From a virus, in IMG/VR virus record IMGVR_UViG_3300017760_000001, positions 80,436-144,435 of that record: 64,000 nucleotides of DNA. The stretch is one strand, 5' to 3'. Made by a program: the position numbers and the translations under genes. This document shows positions 19,729 through 27,831 of this stretch, in pieces. Under the pieces are notes generated by a model, which saw only the letters and a list, made by a program, of their open reading frames with translations, was not told where the DNA came from and did not search any database. Positions within the stretch are counted from its first letter, which is position 1. Each line of letters opens with the position of its first letter.

Positions 19729-20771
19729 CGTTCTTGTTGTAACCTATGGAACTCTTTAACCACCGTTTCAACGGCACTAGATTTTAAAACCTTTATCTGT
19801 TTTAGGTCATCATTTTTCTTCTGAACTCTTTGTAAATTCGTTACTGCTGTTAACCCAGCGGGAATAGTTTCATTATAAGGATCGATGTCTACCCATTCAC
19901 CTTCACTATTTTCATAGTGATGCACGGCAAGATATTGAGGGTCTTCCCTGAATAATCTTTTTTGAACTTCAAGTCCAGTTGAAGCGTCAAACAATCTTAA
20001 AACCTCTCCAACAAAGTATCTACTCTCATCAGCATTACGTAGAAGTATTTTAGCAGTAACTTGATATTGGAAATTACCTGGCTGAAATGGTATACTTCTT
20101 ATTGAAGCTTTAGTATCGATTTCTGATAATGTAACTGTAAAATTAGATACTACTTCTGGAGTAGCATTGACATCATCTAAATTTGTTTTAGTCATAATCC
20201 ATAAAGGGGTATCAGTAAAAAACTCTAGTTCGTTGGTTAATTCTATTTCTGCCGCACCATTACTATTAACATCAATCGTGATAACTCTATCAGGAGTAAC
20301 TGGTTCAAAATCGTGAGTAGTATCTAACACTAACTGACCTAAATCTAAATTACGTTTTATAATCGTTCCATGTGTACCAGAGTCATTTCCTATGACCCTT
20401 CTGCCCACACGGTAATCATATCCACCTTCAGCTGAACTGATATCGCTAGTAATTGTAAGCACACGATGAGGATAGAAATCTTTCGCTACTTTTAAAACTT
20501 CTTCATTCTTTAGTGGCCATCCAGATTCACGTAGATCGTCATTCATCAAAAAGAATGTCCAATAATATTTCGGGTCACCGTATAACTGTGTTGACAAAGT
20601 ATCTGGTCTATCACCCGACTTAATTGTGTAATCTTCATAAAATGCGGTTTGAGATTTTATTTGATCAATAATATCGACATACTGGGTTAAATTTTGAAAC
20701 AGAGAAGATGAGATCTCGTCACCAAATCTATAGAATATTTTCTCAAAGTTTTTAAAATATTTTGTACTCAT
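19725..20771 (-). CDS. 53: Baseplate wedge protein gp53
   Basis: 348 residues. RPDTLSTQLYGDPKYYWTFF near residue 55 matches RPEELANAIYGNPQLYWVLL of T4 gp53, and the C-terminal LKQIKVLKSSAVETVVKEF matches LRQIKIIAKSDINSFMNDL. Between them is an insertion of about 150 residues (beta-rich; GRRVIGNDSGTHGTI onwards) absent from T4 gp53 (196 residues). The family pattern of a LysM-like fold followed by a C-terminal helix holds. gp53 joins wedges into the baseplate ring. Overlaps the gp27-like start by four bases. Confidence 0.85.
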   Translation of the reverse strand: MSTKYFKNFEKIFYRFGDEISSSLFQNLTQYVDIIDQIKSQTAFYEDYTIKSGDRPDTLSTQLYGDPKYYWTFFLMNDDLRESGWPLKNEEVLKVAKDFYPHRVLTITSDISSAEGGYDYRVGRRVIGNDSGTHGTIIKRNLDLGQLVLDTTHDFEPVTPDRVITIDVNSNGAAEIELTNELEFFTDTPLWIMTKTNLDDVNATPEVVSNFTVTLSEIDTKASIRSIPFQPGNFQYQVTAKILLRNADESRYFVGEVLRLFDASTGLEVQKRLFREDPQYLAVHHYENSEGEWVDIDPYNETIPAGLTAVTNLQRVQKKNDDLKQIKVLKSSAVETVVKEFHRLQQER

Positions 20772-21785
20772 TTAGAAACCTTCCTTCTGAATGTCTTTCT
20801 TAGACAATGTTACAGTTTCGGTAAAGTTAAGGTTCATGTCTACTTCTAAGAACTCACCGTCCTGATGAAACGCCATCTGACTAGCATTGTATGTTGTGTC
20901 AACCGAACGCAAGAAACAAGGTTTTACTTTATGTGCAATGGTTTTACCGTCATATTCAAACTCGATGTTGAACTTGTTTGGAAATTCATAACCCAAGGAT
21001 ATTTCTTGACCACCAACCGTCACTTCAATGTCTTCAGGATATAACTCACTACGGAAGAGATTAACGATTCTTTTGATTTGATCACTTTCTGCTTTGGATC
21101 TTGCGATCATCTTGAAGTTGAACTGGAACTCACGCATGTTTACTTGTTTGAATAACGAACGTGAATTAGGATTAGTAGTAACACCAGTTTGTAGTTTAAG
21201 ACCTGCCGTAATCTCATCACTAAACTTACCTGCCGCTGAGGCCAGTTTCACGGTCGCAAGTTTCGCAAGACCGTCTGCACCACCCCCAGACATTCCCTGT
21301 ACAAATGACCCTACACCATCTGCCATAGAACCTAATATGCCTGCACCTTGAGACACCGCAGCTCCTGTAGAACCTACATCAACGTTCTCGTATGTTACAT
21401 TGTCTCTGAATTGTAATCCTTGTGGAAGATATAACAAAACCTCAGTGTCAACGATTTGTCTAGGTTTTGCGCCCAATTCAGTCGTGTTTCTTTCCCCATC
21501 GAAAGCTTTTAATTCAGCAGACAGTTCCTCTAGTTCTAGTGTCACTGAAGTAAGATCTTCTCTTGTGGTATCTTTGGAAACACCAACTAATGAAGCTTCA
21601 AGTTTTGATTGTTGAAGAAGATCGTCTCTTTTTTTCTTCAATTGTTCGAAATCACTCTTTTTATCTTTCAAAACATCTGAAAGACCAGTGTTGAGGTAGG
21701 ACTCAGCAAAGAGAGTGAATCGGATTCTCCCTTTATAATCATCTTCGTCATGAAGAGGATATTGATATGTGTTTTTTGCTGGCAT
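20772..21785 (-). CDS. 48: Baseplate tail-tube cap protein gp48
   Basis: 337 residues, first gene of the leftward structural operon. Recognised by the tube-cap pattern YLPQGLQFRDNVTYENVDVG, a Gly/Ala-rich hinge around 150-180 and the C-terminal tube-like fold (NMREFQFNFKMIARSKAESD, IVNLFRSELYPE, LRSVDTTYN). gp48 caps the hub and is the platform on which the tube (with gp54) begins. Residues about 40-110 add a charged coiled-coil segment. A late promoter box lies 40 nt upstream, GGAA ribosome site before ATG. Confidence 0.8.
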   Translation of the reverse strand: MPAKNTYQYPLHDEDDYKGRIRFTLFAESYLNTGLSDVLKDKKSDFEQLKKKRDDLLQQSKLEASLVGVSKDTTREDLTSVTLELEELSAELKAFDGERNTTELGAKPRQIVDTEVLLYLPQGLQFRDNVTYENVDVGSTGAAVSQGAGILGSMADGVGSFVQGMSGGGADGLAKLATVKLASAAGKFSDEITAGLKLQTGVTTNPNSRSLFKQVNMREFQFNFKMIARSKAESDQIKRIVNLFRSELYPEDIEVTVGGQEISLGYEFPNKFNIEFEYDGKTIAHKVKPCFLRSVDTTYNASQMAFHQDGEFLEVDMNLNFTETVTLSKKDIQKEGF

Positions 21786-21806
21786 AAGGTTTCCACTAAA
21801 TAGGGT

Positions 21807-21814
21807 TATAAAAA
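21807..21814 (+). promoter_or_regulatory. Near-consensus late promoter box TATAAAAA
   Basis: One mismatch to TATAAATA, 26 nt before the gp4 ATG, in the divergent gap with gp48. Predicted leader about 20 nt with AAGG ahead of the start. Confidence 0.45.
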
Positions 21815-21824
21815 CTGTTTAATC

Positions 21825-21832
21825 TATTTATA
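21825..21832 (-). promoter_or_regulatory. Late promoter box TATAAATA for the leftward baseplate operon
   Basis: Exact match on the minus strand, 40 nt before the gp48 ATG. With the plus-strand box at 21807 it makes a compact divergent late control region. Confidence 0.75.
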
Positions 21833-21840
21833 AGGTTTCT

Positions 21841-22320
21841 ATGGCATATTCGGGCAAATATAAACCAAAAAATCCAGAGAAGTATCTGGGGGACGTATCT
21901 AACATAGTGTATCGATCACTATGGGAAAGACATGTTATGCGCCACTGTGATAACGACTCTAATATAGTCGAGTGGGGATCTGAAGAGATCGTCATACCTT
22001 ATCTATATGAAGTAGATCGAAAGTATCATCGTTACTTTATGGATTTTGTCATTGTATACAAAAATGGTACAACAAAGTTGATTGAAGTCAAACCATTCAA
22101 AGAAACACAGAAACCTAAGATAAAAGGTAGACGTACTAAACGTATGTTAACAGAATCGTTTACCTATGTCAAGAACCAGAACAAATGGAAGGCCGCATCT
22201 GAATATGCAAAAGATCGGGGGTGGGGATTCGAGATCTGGACAGAAAAGGAACTGACGGCCATGGGTATTATGCCTAAGTCAACTAAACCATTAAAACCTT
22301 TTAAAAAACGTAAAAAATAA
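21841..22320 (+). CDS. 4: Head completion protein gp4 (TnsA/PD-(D/E)XK-like)
   Basis: 159 residues (T4 gp4: 150). The N-terminal SGKYKPKNPEKYLGD and YRSLWERHVMRHCDN and the FMDFVIVYKNG...IEVKP segment match the gp4 family. The acidic/basic pattern Glu29, Asp68, Glu82-x-Lys84 is that of a PD-(D/E)XK nuclease core as in TnsA-like proteins. gp4 acts with gp50/gp64 to complete filled heads before tail joining. The tail after residue 140 is strongly basic. First gene of the plus-strand cluster, AAGG six bases before ATG. Confidence 0.88.
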   Translation: MAYSGKYKPKNPEKYLGDVSNIVYRSLWERHVMRHCDNDSNIVEWGSEEIVIPYLYEVDRKYHRYFMDFVIVYKNGTTKLIEVKPFKETQKPKIKGRRTKRMLTESFTYVKNQNKWKAASEYAKDRGWGFEIWTEKELTAMGIMPKSTKPLKPFKKRKK

Positions 22321-22321
22321 G

Positions 22322-22329
22322 TATAAATA
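22322..22329 (+). promoter_or_regulatory. Late promoter box TATAAATA, predicted leaderless start
   Basis: Exact match; five bases separate it from the ATG at 22335, so the T4-type start point coincides with the A of the initiation codon. There is no Shine-Dalgarno sequence before this ATG. Confidence 0.7.
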
Positions 22330-22334
22330 GACGT

Positions 22335-22940
22335 ATGAGTAATTTATTCAATAGACTGGAACTACAGGCATTCCGTGCGGGCGTAACACCTCGTACCAAA
22401 GAAAGTCGTGACTGGTTTAGACAGAAAGCATCGAATCTACGTTCGATCAACCGTGAAGCATTGATGAAAGAAGATCCGTTGAAAAGACGTGATGCATCAA
22501 AGGCGGATAATAGGGAGTTGATTGGTTCTATGCAGATGTTCTTCTATGATCCAAAACATAAGAAGACTCTACCATACTACGATGCGTTTCCGTTAGTAAT
22601 CATTATAGGCCCAGCAGAAGGTGGATTCTACGGTCTAAACTTACATTACTTGCCTCCGATTCTTCGTGCGAAGTTTCTGGATGCATTGATGGATGTACTC
22701 GGTGCGAAGATGACAAAGACTGCAAGGATGCAGTTGACCTATCGCATATTAAAGAAAACCGCAAAGATGCGGTACTATAAACCGTGTTTGAAACACTACC
22801 TGACCGCACATGTAAAAAGTCGGTTCGCAGAAGTACAAACACCAGAGTGGGAGATTGCGACTTTCTTACCAACTGCACAGTTCAGAAAGGCAAACTCTCA
22901 GAAAGTATTCTACGATTCAAGGCAAATGATAGATGGGTAG
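22335..22940 (+). CDS. Conserved T4-like phage protein of unknown function
   Basis: 201 residues. I know the segment IIGPAEGGFYGLNLHYLPP from proteins of marine T4-like phages but cannot attach a reliable gene number. The N-terminus is basic and helical (RDWFRQKASNLRSINREAL), the middle carries the conserved loop above, and the C-terminus is Lys/Arg-rich with RYYKPCLKHYL. The basic charge and its place between gp4 and tail genes would fit a DNA-end or packaging-related role, which is a guess. It overlaps the next gene by eight bases. No ribosome site; a late promoter box sits five bases before the start. Confidence 0.75.
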   Translation: MSNLFNRLELQAFRAGVTPRTKESRDWFRQKASNLRSINREALMKEDPLKRRDASKADNRELIGSMQMFFYDPKHKKTLPYYDAFPLVIIIGPAEGGFYGLNLHYLPPILRAKFLDALMDVLGAKMTKTARMQLTYRILKKTAKMRYYKPCLKHYLTAHVKSRFAEVQTPEWEIATFLPTAQFRKANSQKVFYDSRQMIDG

Positions 22941-23637
22941 CAGACTAGGCGACATAGAAGAACTAAAAGGTTTACTTGGTAAGAGTGGTAACATTCAAAG
23001 ACCAAATCTTTTTCGTGTAATTTTACCTCCGATAAAAGGGTACAATACCAAAGATCTAAACCTTTTGTGTAAGGCAGTGTTGATGCCTGGCCGTCAGTTA
23101 GGTACACTTGAAAAACAAGTTGGTATGTACAAGTATGATATTGTGAACCAAATGAGTGTGTCCGAAGTGACCATGACATTTCATGTTCCCACTAATCATA
23201 CTGTAAAAAACTATTTCAATGAATGGCAAAAAGTGGCATTCAACAAAGGTGAAGTCGGTTACTATAAAGAATATGCTCGTGATATAAAGATCGAGACAAT
23301 GTCTAAGGCTGCGACTATTCCAGTCTTTAACAAACAAATTCCTTTCTTGAAGAAAGTAGACCCACTTATTCGTAATCGACTACCAGACATTGGGCCGTTT
23401 AAATTGTCGCAAGGTGAGATCGATTTGGATTTGGGTACTAAGGACGAGATGTCCTACAGTTGTAGATTAATCGATGCGATTCCCACTACAATGAGTGACA
23501 CTCAGTTAGGAAATGATCAAGAGAACGCAATCATGGAACTTACAGTATCGTTCAAGTTCAAGGATTGGGAGGCAGAGTCCGCAGATGCGAAGAGTATATT
23601 CGATAAGATAATTAGTGGCGGACTGAGTTTCTTTTAA
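22933..23637 (+). CDS. Tail-tube-like protein, probable gp54-type tube initiator
   Basis: 234 residues. NLFRVILPP near the start, then MPGRQLGTLEKQVGMYKYD...VTMTFHVPTNHTVKNYFNEW aligns with MPENRLSYETDW...LVISFRMDSEACNYRAMQDW of T4 gp54, and the C-terminus has the VSFKFKDWE strand typical of gp19-fold tube proteins. It could be gp54 (baseplate tube initiator) or a gp19 relative; the true major tube protein usually lies with the sheath gene, which is not in this window, so gp54-like is preferred. Neighbours gp26 and tape measure are consistent with a hub/tube-initiation module. Confidence 0.6.
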   Translation: MGSRLGDIEELKGLLGKSGNIQRPNLFRVILPPIKGYNTKDLNLLCKAVLMPGRQLGTLEKQVGMYKYDIVNQMSVSEVTMTFHVPTNHTVKNYFNEWQKVAFNKGEVGYYKEYARDIKIETMSKAATIPVFNKQIPFLKKVDPLIRNRLPDIGPFKLSQGEIDLDLGTKDEMSYSCRLIDAIPTTMSDTQLGNDQENAIMELTVSFKFKDWEAESADAKSIFDKIISGGLSFF

Positions 23638-23693
23638 TCGCACACTAAATATATTTTGATTTAAACTATTTCTAAATTATTAGGAGAAATGAA

Positions 23694-24410
23694 ATGGCAT
23701 TACCAAAGTTAAACACTGCACCGATATATGAATTATCGGTTCCGTCAACAGGAGAGAAGGTCACATTTAGACCATATCTTGTTAAGGAGGAAAAGGTGTT
23801 GATGATGGCGTTTGAATCTGGTGATCAGAAACAAGCGTTGAAAGCAATCGTCTCTACCATTGAAGCGTGTGTTCAAGAAAACATTAACGTACATGATTTA
23901 GCGACATTTGATGTTGAGTATATGTTTACTCAAATTCGTTCTAAGTCTGCTGGTGAGAAGTCTACAGTATTGTTGAAGTGTAAGGAATGTGGTACGCAAC
24001 ACGAATACTCTGTCGATCTAGCTAGTATCAGAGTTGAGATCGGGGAAAGGAATCCAACTGTTGATTTGACAGATGAAGTGTCAGTAGAGATGAAGTATCC
24101 GCCTTATAAGGCATTGATGGACTCTAACCTAAATGCCGACCAAGTTGAACTTGGAATGTCGATGGTTGTTCACAGTGTTTCAGCCATTGTTACTAAACAA
24201 GGTTTGGACGAAGAAAGAATAGATGCGAAAGATGTATCTAAGAAAGAATTGTACGAGTTCATCGAATCGATGACGAGTGATCAGTTTGAGAAAGTTACCA
24301 AGTATATCGGTGACCTTCCATCAATGAAACATGAAGCGAAGTTTACATGTTTGAATTGTGAAACTGAGAATGAAATTGAACTTAAAGGGATATCGGATTT
24401 TTTATCCTAA
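23694..24410 (+). CDS. 26: gp26-type baseplate hub assembly protein with two CxxC pairs
   Basis: 238 residues. It shows the T4 baseplate (gp26) family pattern: FRPYLVKEEKVLMMAFES, a long helix, ECG/CLNC zinc-binding pairs Cys96/Cys99 and Cys219/Cys222, and MTSDQFEKVTKYIGDLPSM. In T4 gp26 is needed for hub assembly. AGGAG stands seven bases before the ATG. The last codons GAT TTT TTA contain a T TTT TTA slippery heptamer, and a -1 frame stays open for 64 further codons (see the frameshift feature), so a longer product is likely too. It precedes the tape-measure gene, the position of tail assembly chaperones in many phages. Confidence 0.8.
   Translation: MALPKLNTAPIYELSVPSTGEKVTFRPYLVKEEKVLMMAFESGDQKQALKAIVSTIEACVQENINVHDLATFDVEYMFTQIRSKSAGEKSTVLLKCKECGTQHEYSVDLASIRVEIGERNPTVDLTDEVSVEMKYPPYKALMDSNLNADQVELGMSMVVHSVSAIVTKQGLDEERIDAKDVSKKELYEFIESMTSDQFEKVTKYIGDLPSMKHEAKFTCLNCETENEIELKGISDFLS
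24398..24404 (+). other. Programmed -1 ribosomal frameshift site (T TTT TTA)
   Basis: Six T residues followed by A, in the exact X_XXY_YYZ register relative to the gp26 frame (GAT TTT TTA). A -1 slip here continues into the frame ATC CTA AAC and bypasses the gp26 stop at 24408-24410. GTCTT/AAGAC and TTGCA/TGCAA inverted repeats downstream could give weak stimulatory structures. This is the heptamer type used efficiently in known -1 frameshifts. Confidence 0.75.
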
Positions 24411-24598
24411 ACCTTTCTCATGATAGTCTTGTAAATCATTATAAGACGAATTTTGCAATGATGCAACATCATCATTATAGTTTAACAGAACTGGACATGA
24501 TGATGCCATGGGAGAGGGAAATATACGTAGCTATGTTATTAGAACATGTGAAGGAAGAGAATGAAAGAATAGAGAAACAAAACCAGCAAAACGGATAA
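24404..24598 (+). CDS. gp26 -1 frameshift extension (tail assembly chaperone-like C-terminus)
   Basis: 64 sense codons open in the -1 frame from the slippery site to TAA 24596-24598. The predicted fusion would be about 301 residues. The segment LSHDSLVNHYKTNF precedes any ATG in this frame, yet it reads as a continuous, well-behaved helical protein with TELDMMMPWEREIYVAML further on, which resembles C-terminal segments I know from T4-like gp26/tail-chaperone proteins. An independent start at the double ATG (24458/24461, 46 codons) is possible but has no Shine-Dalgarno sequence. A -1 extension just before the tape measure parallels lambda gpG/gpGT. Confidence 0.7.
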   Translation: MLNLSHDSLVNHYKTNFAMMQHHHYSLTELDMMMPWEREIYVAMLLEHVKEENERIEKQNQQNG

Positions 24599-24604
24599 AA
24601 AGAA

Positions 24605-26746
24605 ATGGCAAGACAGGCGAACATTCAAGGTGCGATCGACAAACTAAGGCTTTCTAATGAGAAGACTCTTGGGGAAATCAATGATCGTTCGGGTGAAATT
24701 GCATTCAACACACGAACCACTAAGAATCTTATTGGGGACATGTTGGATGGGATGGCGCTTGATCGTCAAAGATCTCAAGATGACCAAGAGGGCGACGACC
24801 GTGGTGGCCCATCTGGCGGTGGAGGCACTCCCCCTCCTGCCCCTCAAGATAACGGTAGTTTTGGATTCATCGGGGTACTCGGTGGAATCGTTGCTGGTTT
24901 GACTGGTGCGGTTCTTGGTCTTGTCGCTGGTATTGTTAAAACTATTACTCGTCCATTCACTCTATTAGCTAAGAGTACAAAGGATTTCTTTAAGAACACT
25001 AGGTTAGTTCAGTTTGTACAAGGGAAATTCGTTAGTATGATTACTACGATAAAGGATTTCTTTAAACCTGTAACGAACTTCTTTACTAATATTAGTAAAG
25101 CATTTAAGGCAGGACTAAGAGGTGAAACCAGAGCAGTCCGTGGTGCGATGGGAAGATTCGTTAGTCTTCAAAGAGGAATAACTGGTTTCTTTGCTAGCAT
25201 AGGTAGAATGACGAATAGGTTCATCCTTAGACCATTCAATAGAATCCGAAGAGCAATAGGTTCTATCGGTAGAGTAATGAATGGTGCAGCTGCCCAAACT
25301 GGTAGGATAGGTCAATTCTTTAGTAGAATAGGTGACGGATTTAGAACGGTCGGTAGACTCTTTAGTGGGTTTGCCAGAACATTTAATGTTGTATTCAGAG
25401 CATTCGCAGTAGTTGGTCGTGTAATTGCACTTCCTATCACAATAATCACTGGTCTTATCGGTGGTATCAAAGGTATGTTCGCAGACTTCACCAAGTCCAG
25501 AGAAGAAGGTGATGGTCTACTCAAGAGTGTCACTAAAGGTTTCTTTGGATTTATTAAGGGTGCGGTCAACGGTATCATCATGATGCCTTTAGATCTATTG
25601 AAGAGTGGTATTGGTTGGATTGCTGGTAAACTAGGATTCAAGAACTTTGAGAACCTATTGGCTGGATTCAGTTTCTCAGGACTGTTCAGTGGATTGGTAG
25701 ACGGAATTGCCAATGGAGTCTTCGGATTTTTCGGGGGTTTAGTCCAGATCTACAAGGATGCGTTCAAAGGGGCAATAGAAGGATTTAAAGATGGCGGTAT
25801 ATTTGGCGCAATCTCTGGTTTCTTTGGTTCTATCGCAACAAGTATTAAGAATGTGTTCCTCGGTTTGATTGAGAAAGTATTCGGAATGTTTGAGGGTGGG
25901 GACGATATGTTCGCTGCACTTGGCGAAGGTATTGCGAATATCAAACAAAGTATCAAAGACTTTTTCATTGGGTTGTTACCAAAACAAGGTTCGTTCATGT
26001 CTAAGTTTGTACCCGATTCTGTTTATGAATGGGCGGGTCAACCAGCAGTATCCGAACCAGAGGGTTCAGAACTACCGACCGAAGAACCACAACAACTAGA
26101 AAGTACACCAGAACTTAAAAAGGCGCAGATGAACGCAATTAAGACAGGCGACACAACTGAGTTAGAGAAGAAGAAAGAAGAACAACGTATGTCTGGGGAA
26201 GAGAAACTAAAGGCAGAAATTGATCAACTCAAAGCGAGACTTGAATCAGGAGATACTACCTTTACATGGACTGATGCGGATATTGAAAAGGCTCGAGCTG
26301 AGGGTCGTGAATCAGCAGCAGCGTGGATGGAATATGATAATACAGAAGAAGGTCAGGAAGACCAAATGGAAGAGATGCGAGAATCTCTCCGTATAAGAGA
26401 AATGCAACTTGCGGAATTTAAAGAAAAACAAGCGCAAGAGAAAGCGGACGTTGAAAAATACGGAGATCTCGATACCGCTAAACTAGCGAAGATGGACGAA
26501 GCTAGACGTGAGAAATTGTTAACAAGATCTAGAGATTTGATGATGAGACACAGTAGAGGTGAAGAGGTAGATCTCGCAAACAAAGAAAATGCAGAAAGAG
26601 CATTAGCTGCAGAAGAGAGAAGACAACAAGCAATGATTGTCGCACCATCTACACAAGTAGTCAACAACAACTCTTCTTCAGGGATTGTTATGAGTCAAAA
26701 CATGCCGGCAGTAGATCCCCTAGATCAATCCTACGGAGTCGGATAA
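24605..26746 (+). CDS. 29: Tape-measure / tail length determinator (gp29-like)
   Basis: 713 residues (T4 gp29: 590). Residues about 70-85 are Gly/Pro-rich; about 88-480 is a long Gly/Phe/Ala/Ile-rich region with repeated hydrophobic helices (GFIGVLGGIVAGLTGAVLGL, FFGGLVQIYKDAFKGAIEGF) interspersed with basic segments, as expected of a membrane-inserting tape measure. About 490-660 is a charged Glu/Lys/Arg coiled coil; the C-terminus is Asn/Ser-rich. It follows gp26 with its frameshift extension, which is the chaperone-tape-measure order. The length suggests a tail moderately longer than T4's, assuming proportionality. It ends at the convergent terminator. Confidence 0.8.
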   Translation: MARQANIQGAIDKLRLSNEKTLGEINDRSGEIAFNTRTTKNLIGDMLDGMALDRQRSQDDQEGDDRGGPSGGGGTPPPAPQDNGSFGFIGVLGGIVAGLTGAVLGLVAGIVKTITRPFTLLAKSTKDFFKNTRLVQFVQGKFVSMITTIKDFFKPVTNFFTNISKAFKAGLRGETRAVRGAMGRFVSLQRGITGFFASIGRMTNRFILRPFNRIRRAIGSIGRVMNGAAAQTGRIGQFFSRIGDGFRTVGRLFSGFARTFNVVFRAFAVVGRVIALPITIITGLIGGIKGMFADFTKSREEGDGLLKSVTKGFFGFIKGAVNGIIMMPLDLLKSGIGWIAGKLGFKNFENLLAGFSFSGLFSGLVDGIANGVFGFFGGLVQIYKDAFKGAIEGFKDGGIFGAISGFFGSIATSIKNVFLGLIEKVFGMFEGGDDMFAALGEGIANIKQSIKDFFIGLLPKQGSFMSKFVPDSVYEWAGQPAVSEPEGSELPTEEPQQLESTPELKKAQMNAIKTGDTTELEKKKEEQRMSGEEKLKAEIDQLKARLESGDTTFTWTDADIEKARAEGRESAAAWMEYDNTEEGQEDQMEEMRESLRIREMQLAEFKEKQAQEKADVEKYGDLDTAKLAKMDEARREKLLTRSRDLMMRHSRGEEVDLANKENAERALAAEERRQQAMIVAPSTQVVNNNSSSGIVMSQNMPAVDPLDQSYGVG

Positions 26747-26747
26747 A

Positions 26748-26774
26748 AAAAAGGGGAACCGAAGTTCCCCCTTT
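26748..26774 (-). terminator. Intrinsic terminator with UUCG tetraloop between convergent genes
   Basis: GGGGAAC (26753-26759) pairs with GTTCCCC (26764-26770). On the minus strand the loop reads C-UUCG-G and is followed by eight T residues, a classic strong terminator for gp32 transcripts (T4 gene 32 also uses CUUCGG hairpins). On the plus strand the loop is CGAA with only a weak T-run, so rightward termination is less certain. Confidence 0.85.
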
Positions 26775-26795
26775 ACCACCTCTTTTAATTAAACA

Positions 26796-27722
26796 CTAGT
26801 CTGCTTGTGCCATTTTGGCAAAGTAAGATAGTGTGTCGTCCTCATCATCAGATGATGCAGACTCAATCGCAGGCTCTGGAGCCGATACGATTTCTGGTTC
26901 CGATGCACTAGTAGCAGGAGCCGCTTCCGCAGATTGCGATAACGCCTCATTCTTCATAGTAGCACCTTCACCTACCGAATGACCCAACACAAGTTGTAGA
27001 CGTGAATTCAGTTCGTCATATGACTTGTATTGTTTCGGATCAACAAACTCCGCAAGGTCGTGGAGTTGATTGTAAGTCGCCTCTAGTTTAACTTCATCAG
27101 CATCAAACAATGCAGACTGTGATTTAAACTCAGATTTGTCATAGTTACGATATCCCGCCACATTGCGAATCTTCAACTGGAAATCTGCACCAGTCCAAAA
27201 GTCGAATGGGTTTACTGGTTCTTCGCCAGGGAATTGTGGTTGCATAACGTCCATCAACTTATCAAAGATCTTCTTACCATACTCGTACAAGAATACTTTA
27301 CCCTCGTTCGATGGGTTAGAAGGATCAGACACTACAAGAATGTTTGATACGTAATGGAGTCTACGCTTTTGTTTACGAGCAGTTTCTTTATCATCCTCGT
27401 TACCAGAGTTCCACAGACGTGAGTTCAACTCACCGACTGGATCTTTCTGTCCGATTGATGTCAAAGACTTTTCGATGTACCATTGACCAGTTGGGCCTTT
27501 AAACCCATGATCCCAGTAACGTTCCCAAGGTAGTTCCTGTCCTTCCATTGCTGGAAGAAAACGAATGACAGCATAACCGTTACCAGCGTCATCGACAGTT
27601 GGTTTCCATTTGCGTTCGTCATCGTATTTGTTTTTGGTTTTCTGGCCACCAGATACTTCTTGTGCAGCTGAAACCAGTTTAGAGATATCGGTTCTACCCG
27701 ACTTTAGATTTGAAAAAGACAT
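26796..27722 (-). CDS. 32: Single-stranded DNA-binding protein gp32 (zinc-less type)
   Basis: 308 residues from ATG 27722, chosen over an upstream in-frame ATG because MSFSNLKSGRTDISKL is the gp32 N-terminus and AAGGA lies before it. Core: YAVIRFLPA, PWERYWDHGF, QWYIEKSLTSIG, KVFLYEYGKKIFDKL, PFDFWTGADFQLKI. In T4 gp32 zinc is held by His64, Cys77, Cys87 and Cys90; here the positions after WYIE are Lys/Ser/Gly and no cysteine remains, as in marine relatives. The C-terminus is the acidic tail (SSDDEDDTLSYF) that recruits replication proteins. It coats single-stranded DNA in replication and recombination. Confidence 0.95.
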   Translation of the reverse strand: MSFSNLKSGRTDISKLVSAAQEVSGGQKTKNKYDDERKWKPTVDDAGNGYAVIRFLPAMEGQELPWERYWDHGFKGPTGQWYIEKSLTSIGQKDPVGELNSRLWNSGNEDDKETARKQKRRLHYVSNILVVSDPSNPSNEGKVFLYEYGKKIFDKLMDVMQPQFPGEEPVNPFDFWTGADFQLKIRNVAGYRNYDKSEFKSQSALFDADEVKLEATYNQLHDLAEFVDPKQYKSYDELNSRLQLVLGHSVGEGATMKNEALSQSAEAAPATSASEPEIVSAPEPAIESASSDDEDDTLSYFAKMAQAD

Positions 27723-27789
27723 ATTGTTTTCCTTTATATTTACAGAGTATTTACAGTTTATCCAAATGTTGCTCATAATGTAAGACAGT

Positions 27790-27819
27790 ATTATAACACA
27801 TATAGTATTCATGTGTCAA
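27790..27819 (-). promoter_or_regulatory. Sigma70-like promoter TTGACA-18-TATAAT upstream of gp32
   Basis: Consensus -35 and -10 hexamers with an 18-base spacer in the gap between the 2OG oxygenase gene and gp32. Start point near 27783 gives a leader of about 60 nt. Confidence 0.75.
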
Positions 27820-27823
27820 GCAT

Positions 27824-27831
27824 TATTTATA
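27824..27831 (-). promoter_or_regulatory. Late promoter box TATAAATA upstream of gp32
   Basis: Exact match overlapping the end of the 2OG oxygenase gene, five bases upstream of the -35 of the sigma70-type promoter, so gp32 would be transcribed early and late. Confidence 0.6.

Noticed and set aside
25312-25713. 133-codon minus-strand frame opposite the tape measure
   Set aside because: Antisense shadow; tape-measure composition yields long complementary frames.
27723-27812. N-terminal extension of gp32
   Set aside because: The extension reads through the promoter region and lacks similarity; MSFSNLKS is the known start with AAGGA upstream.
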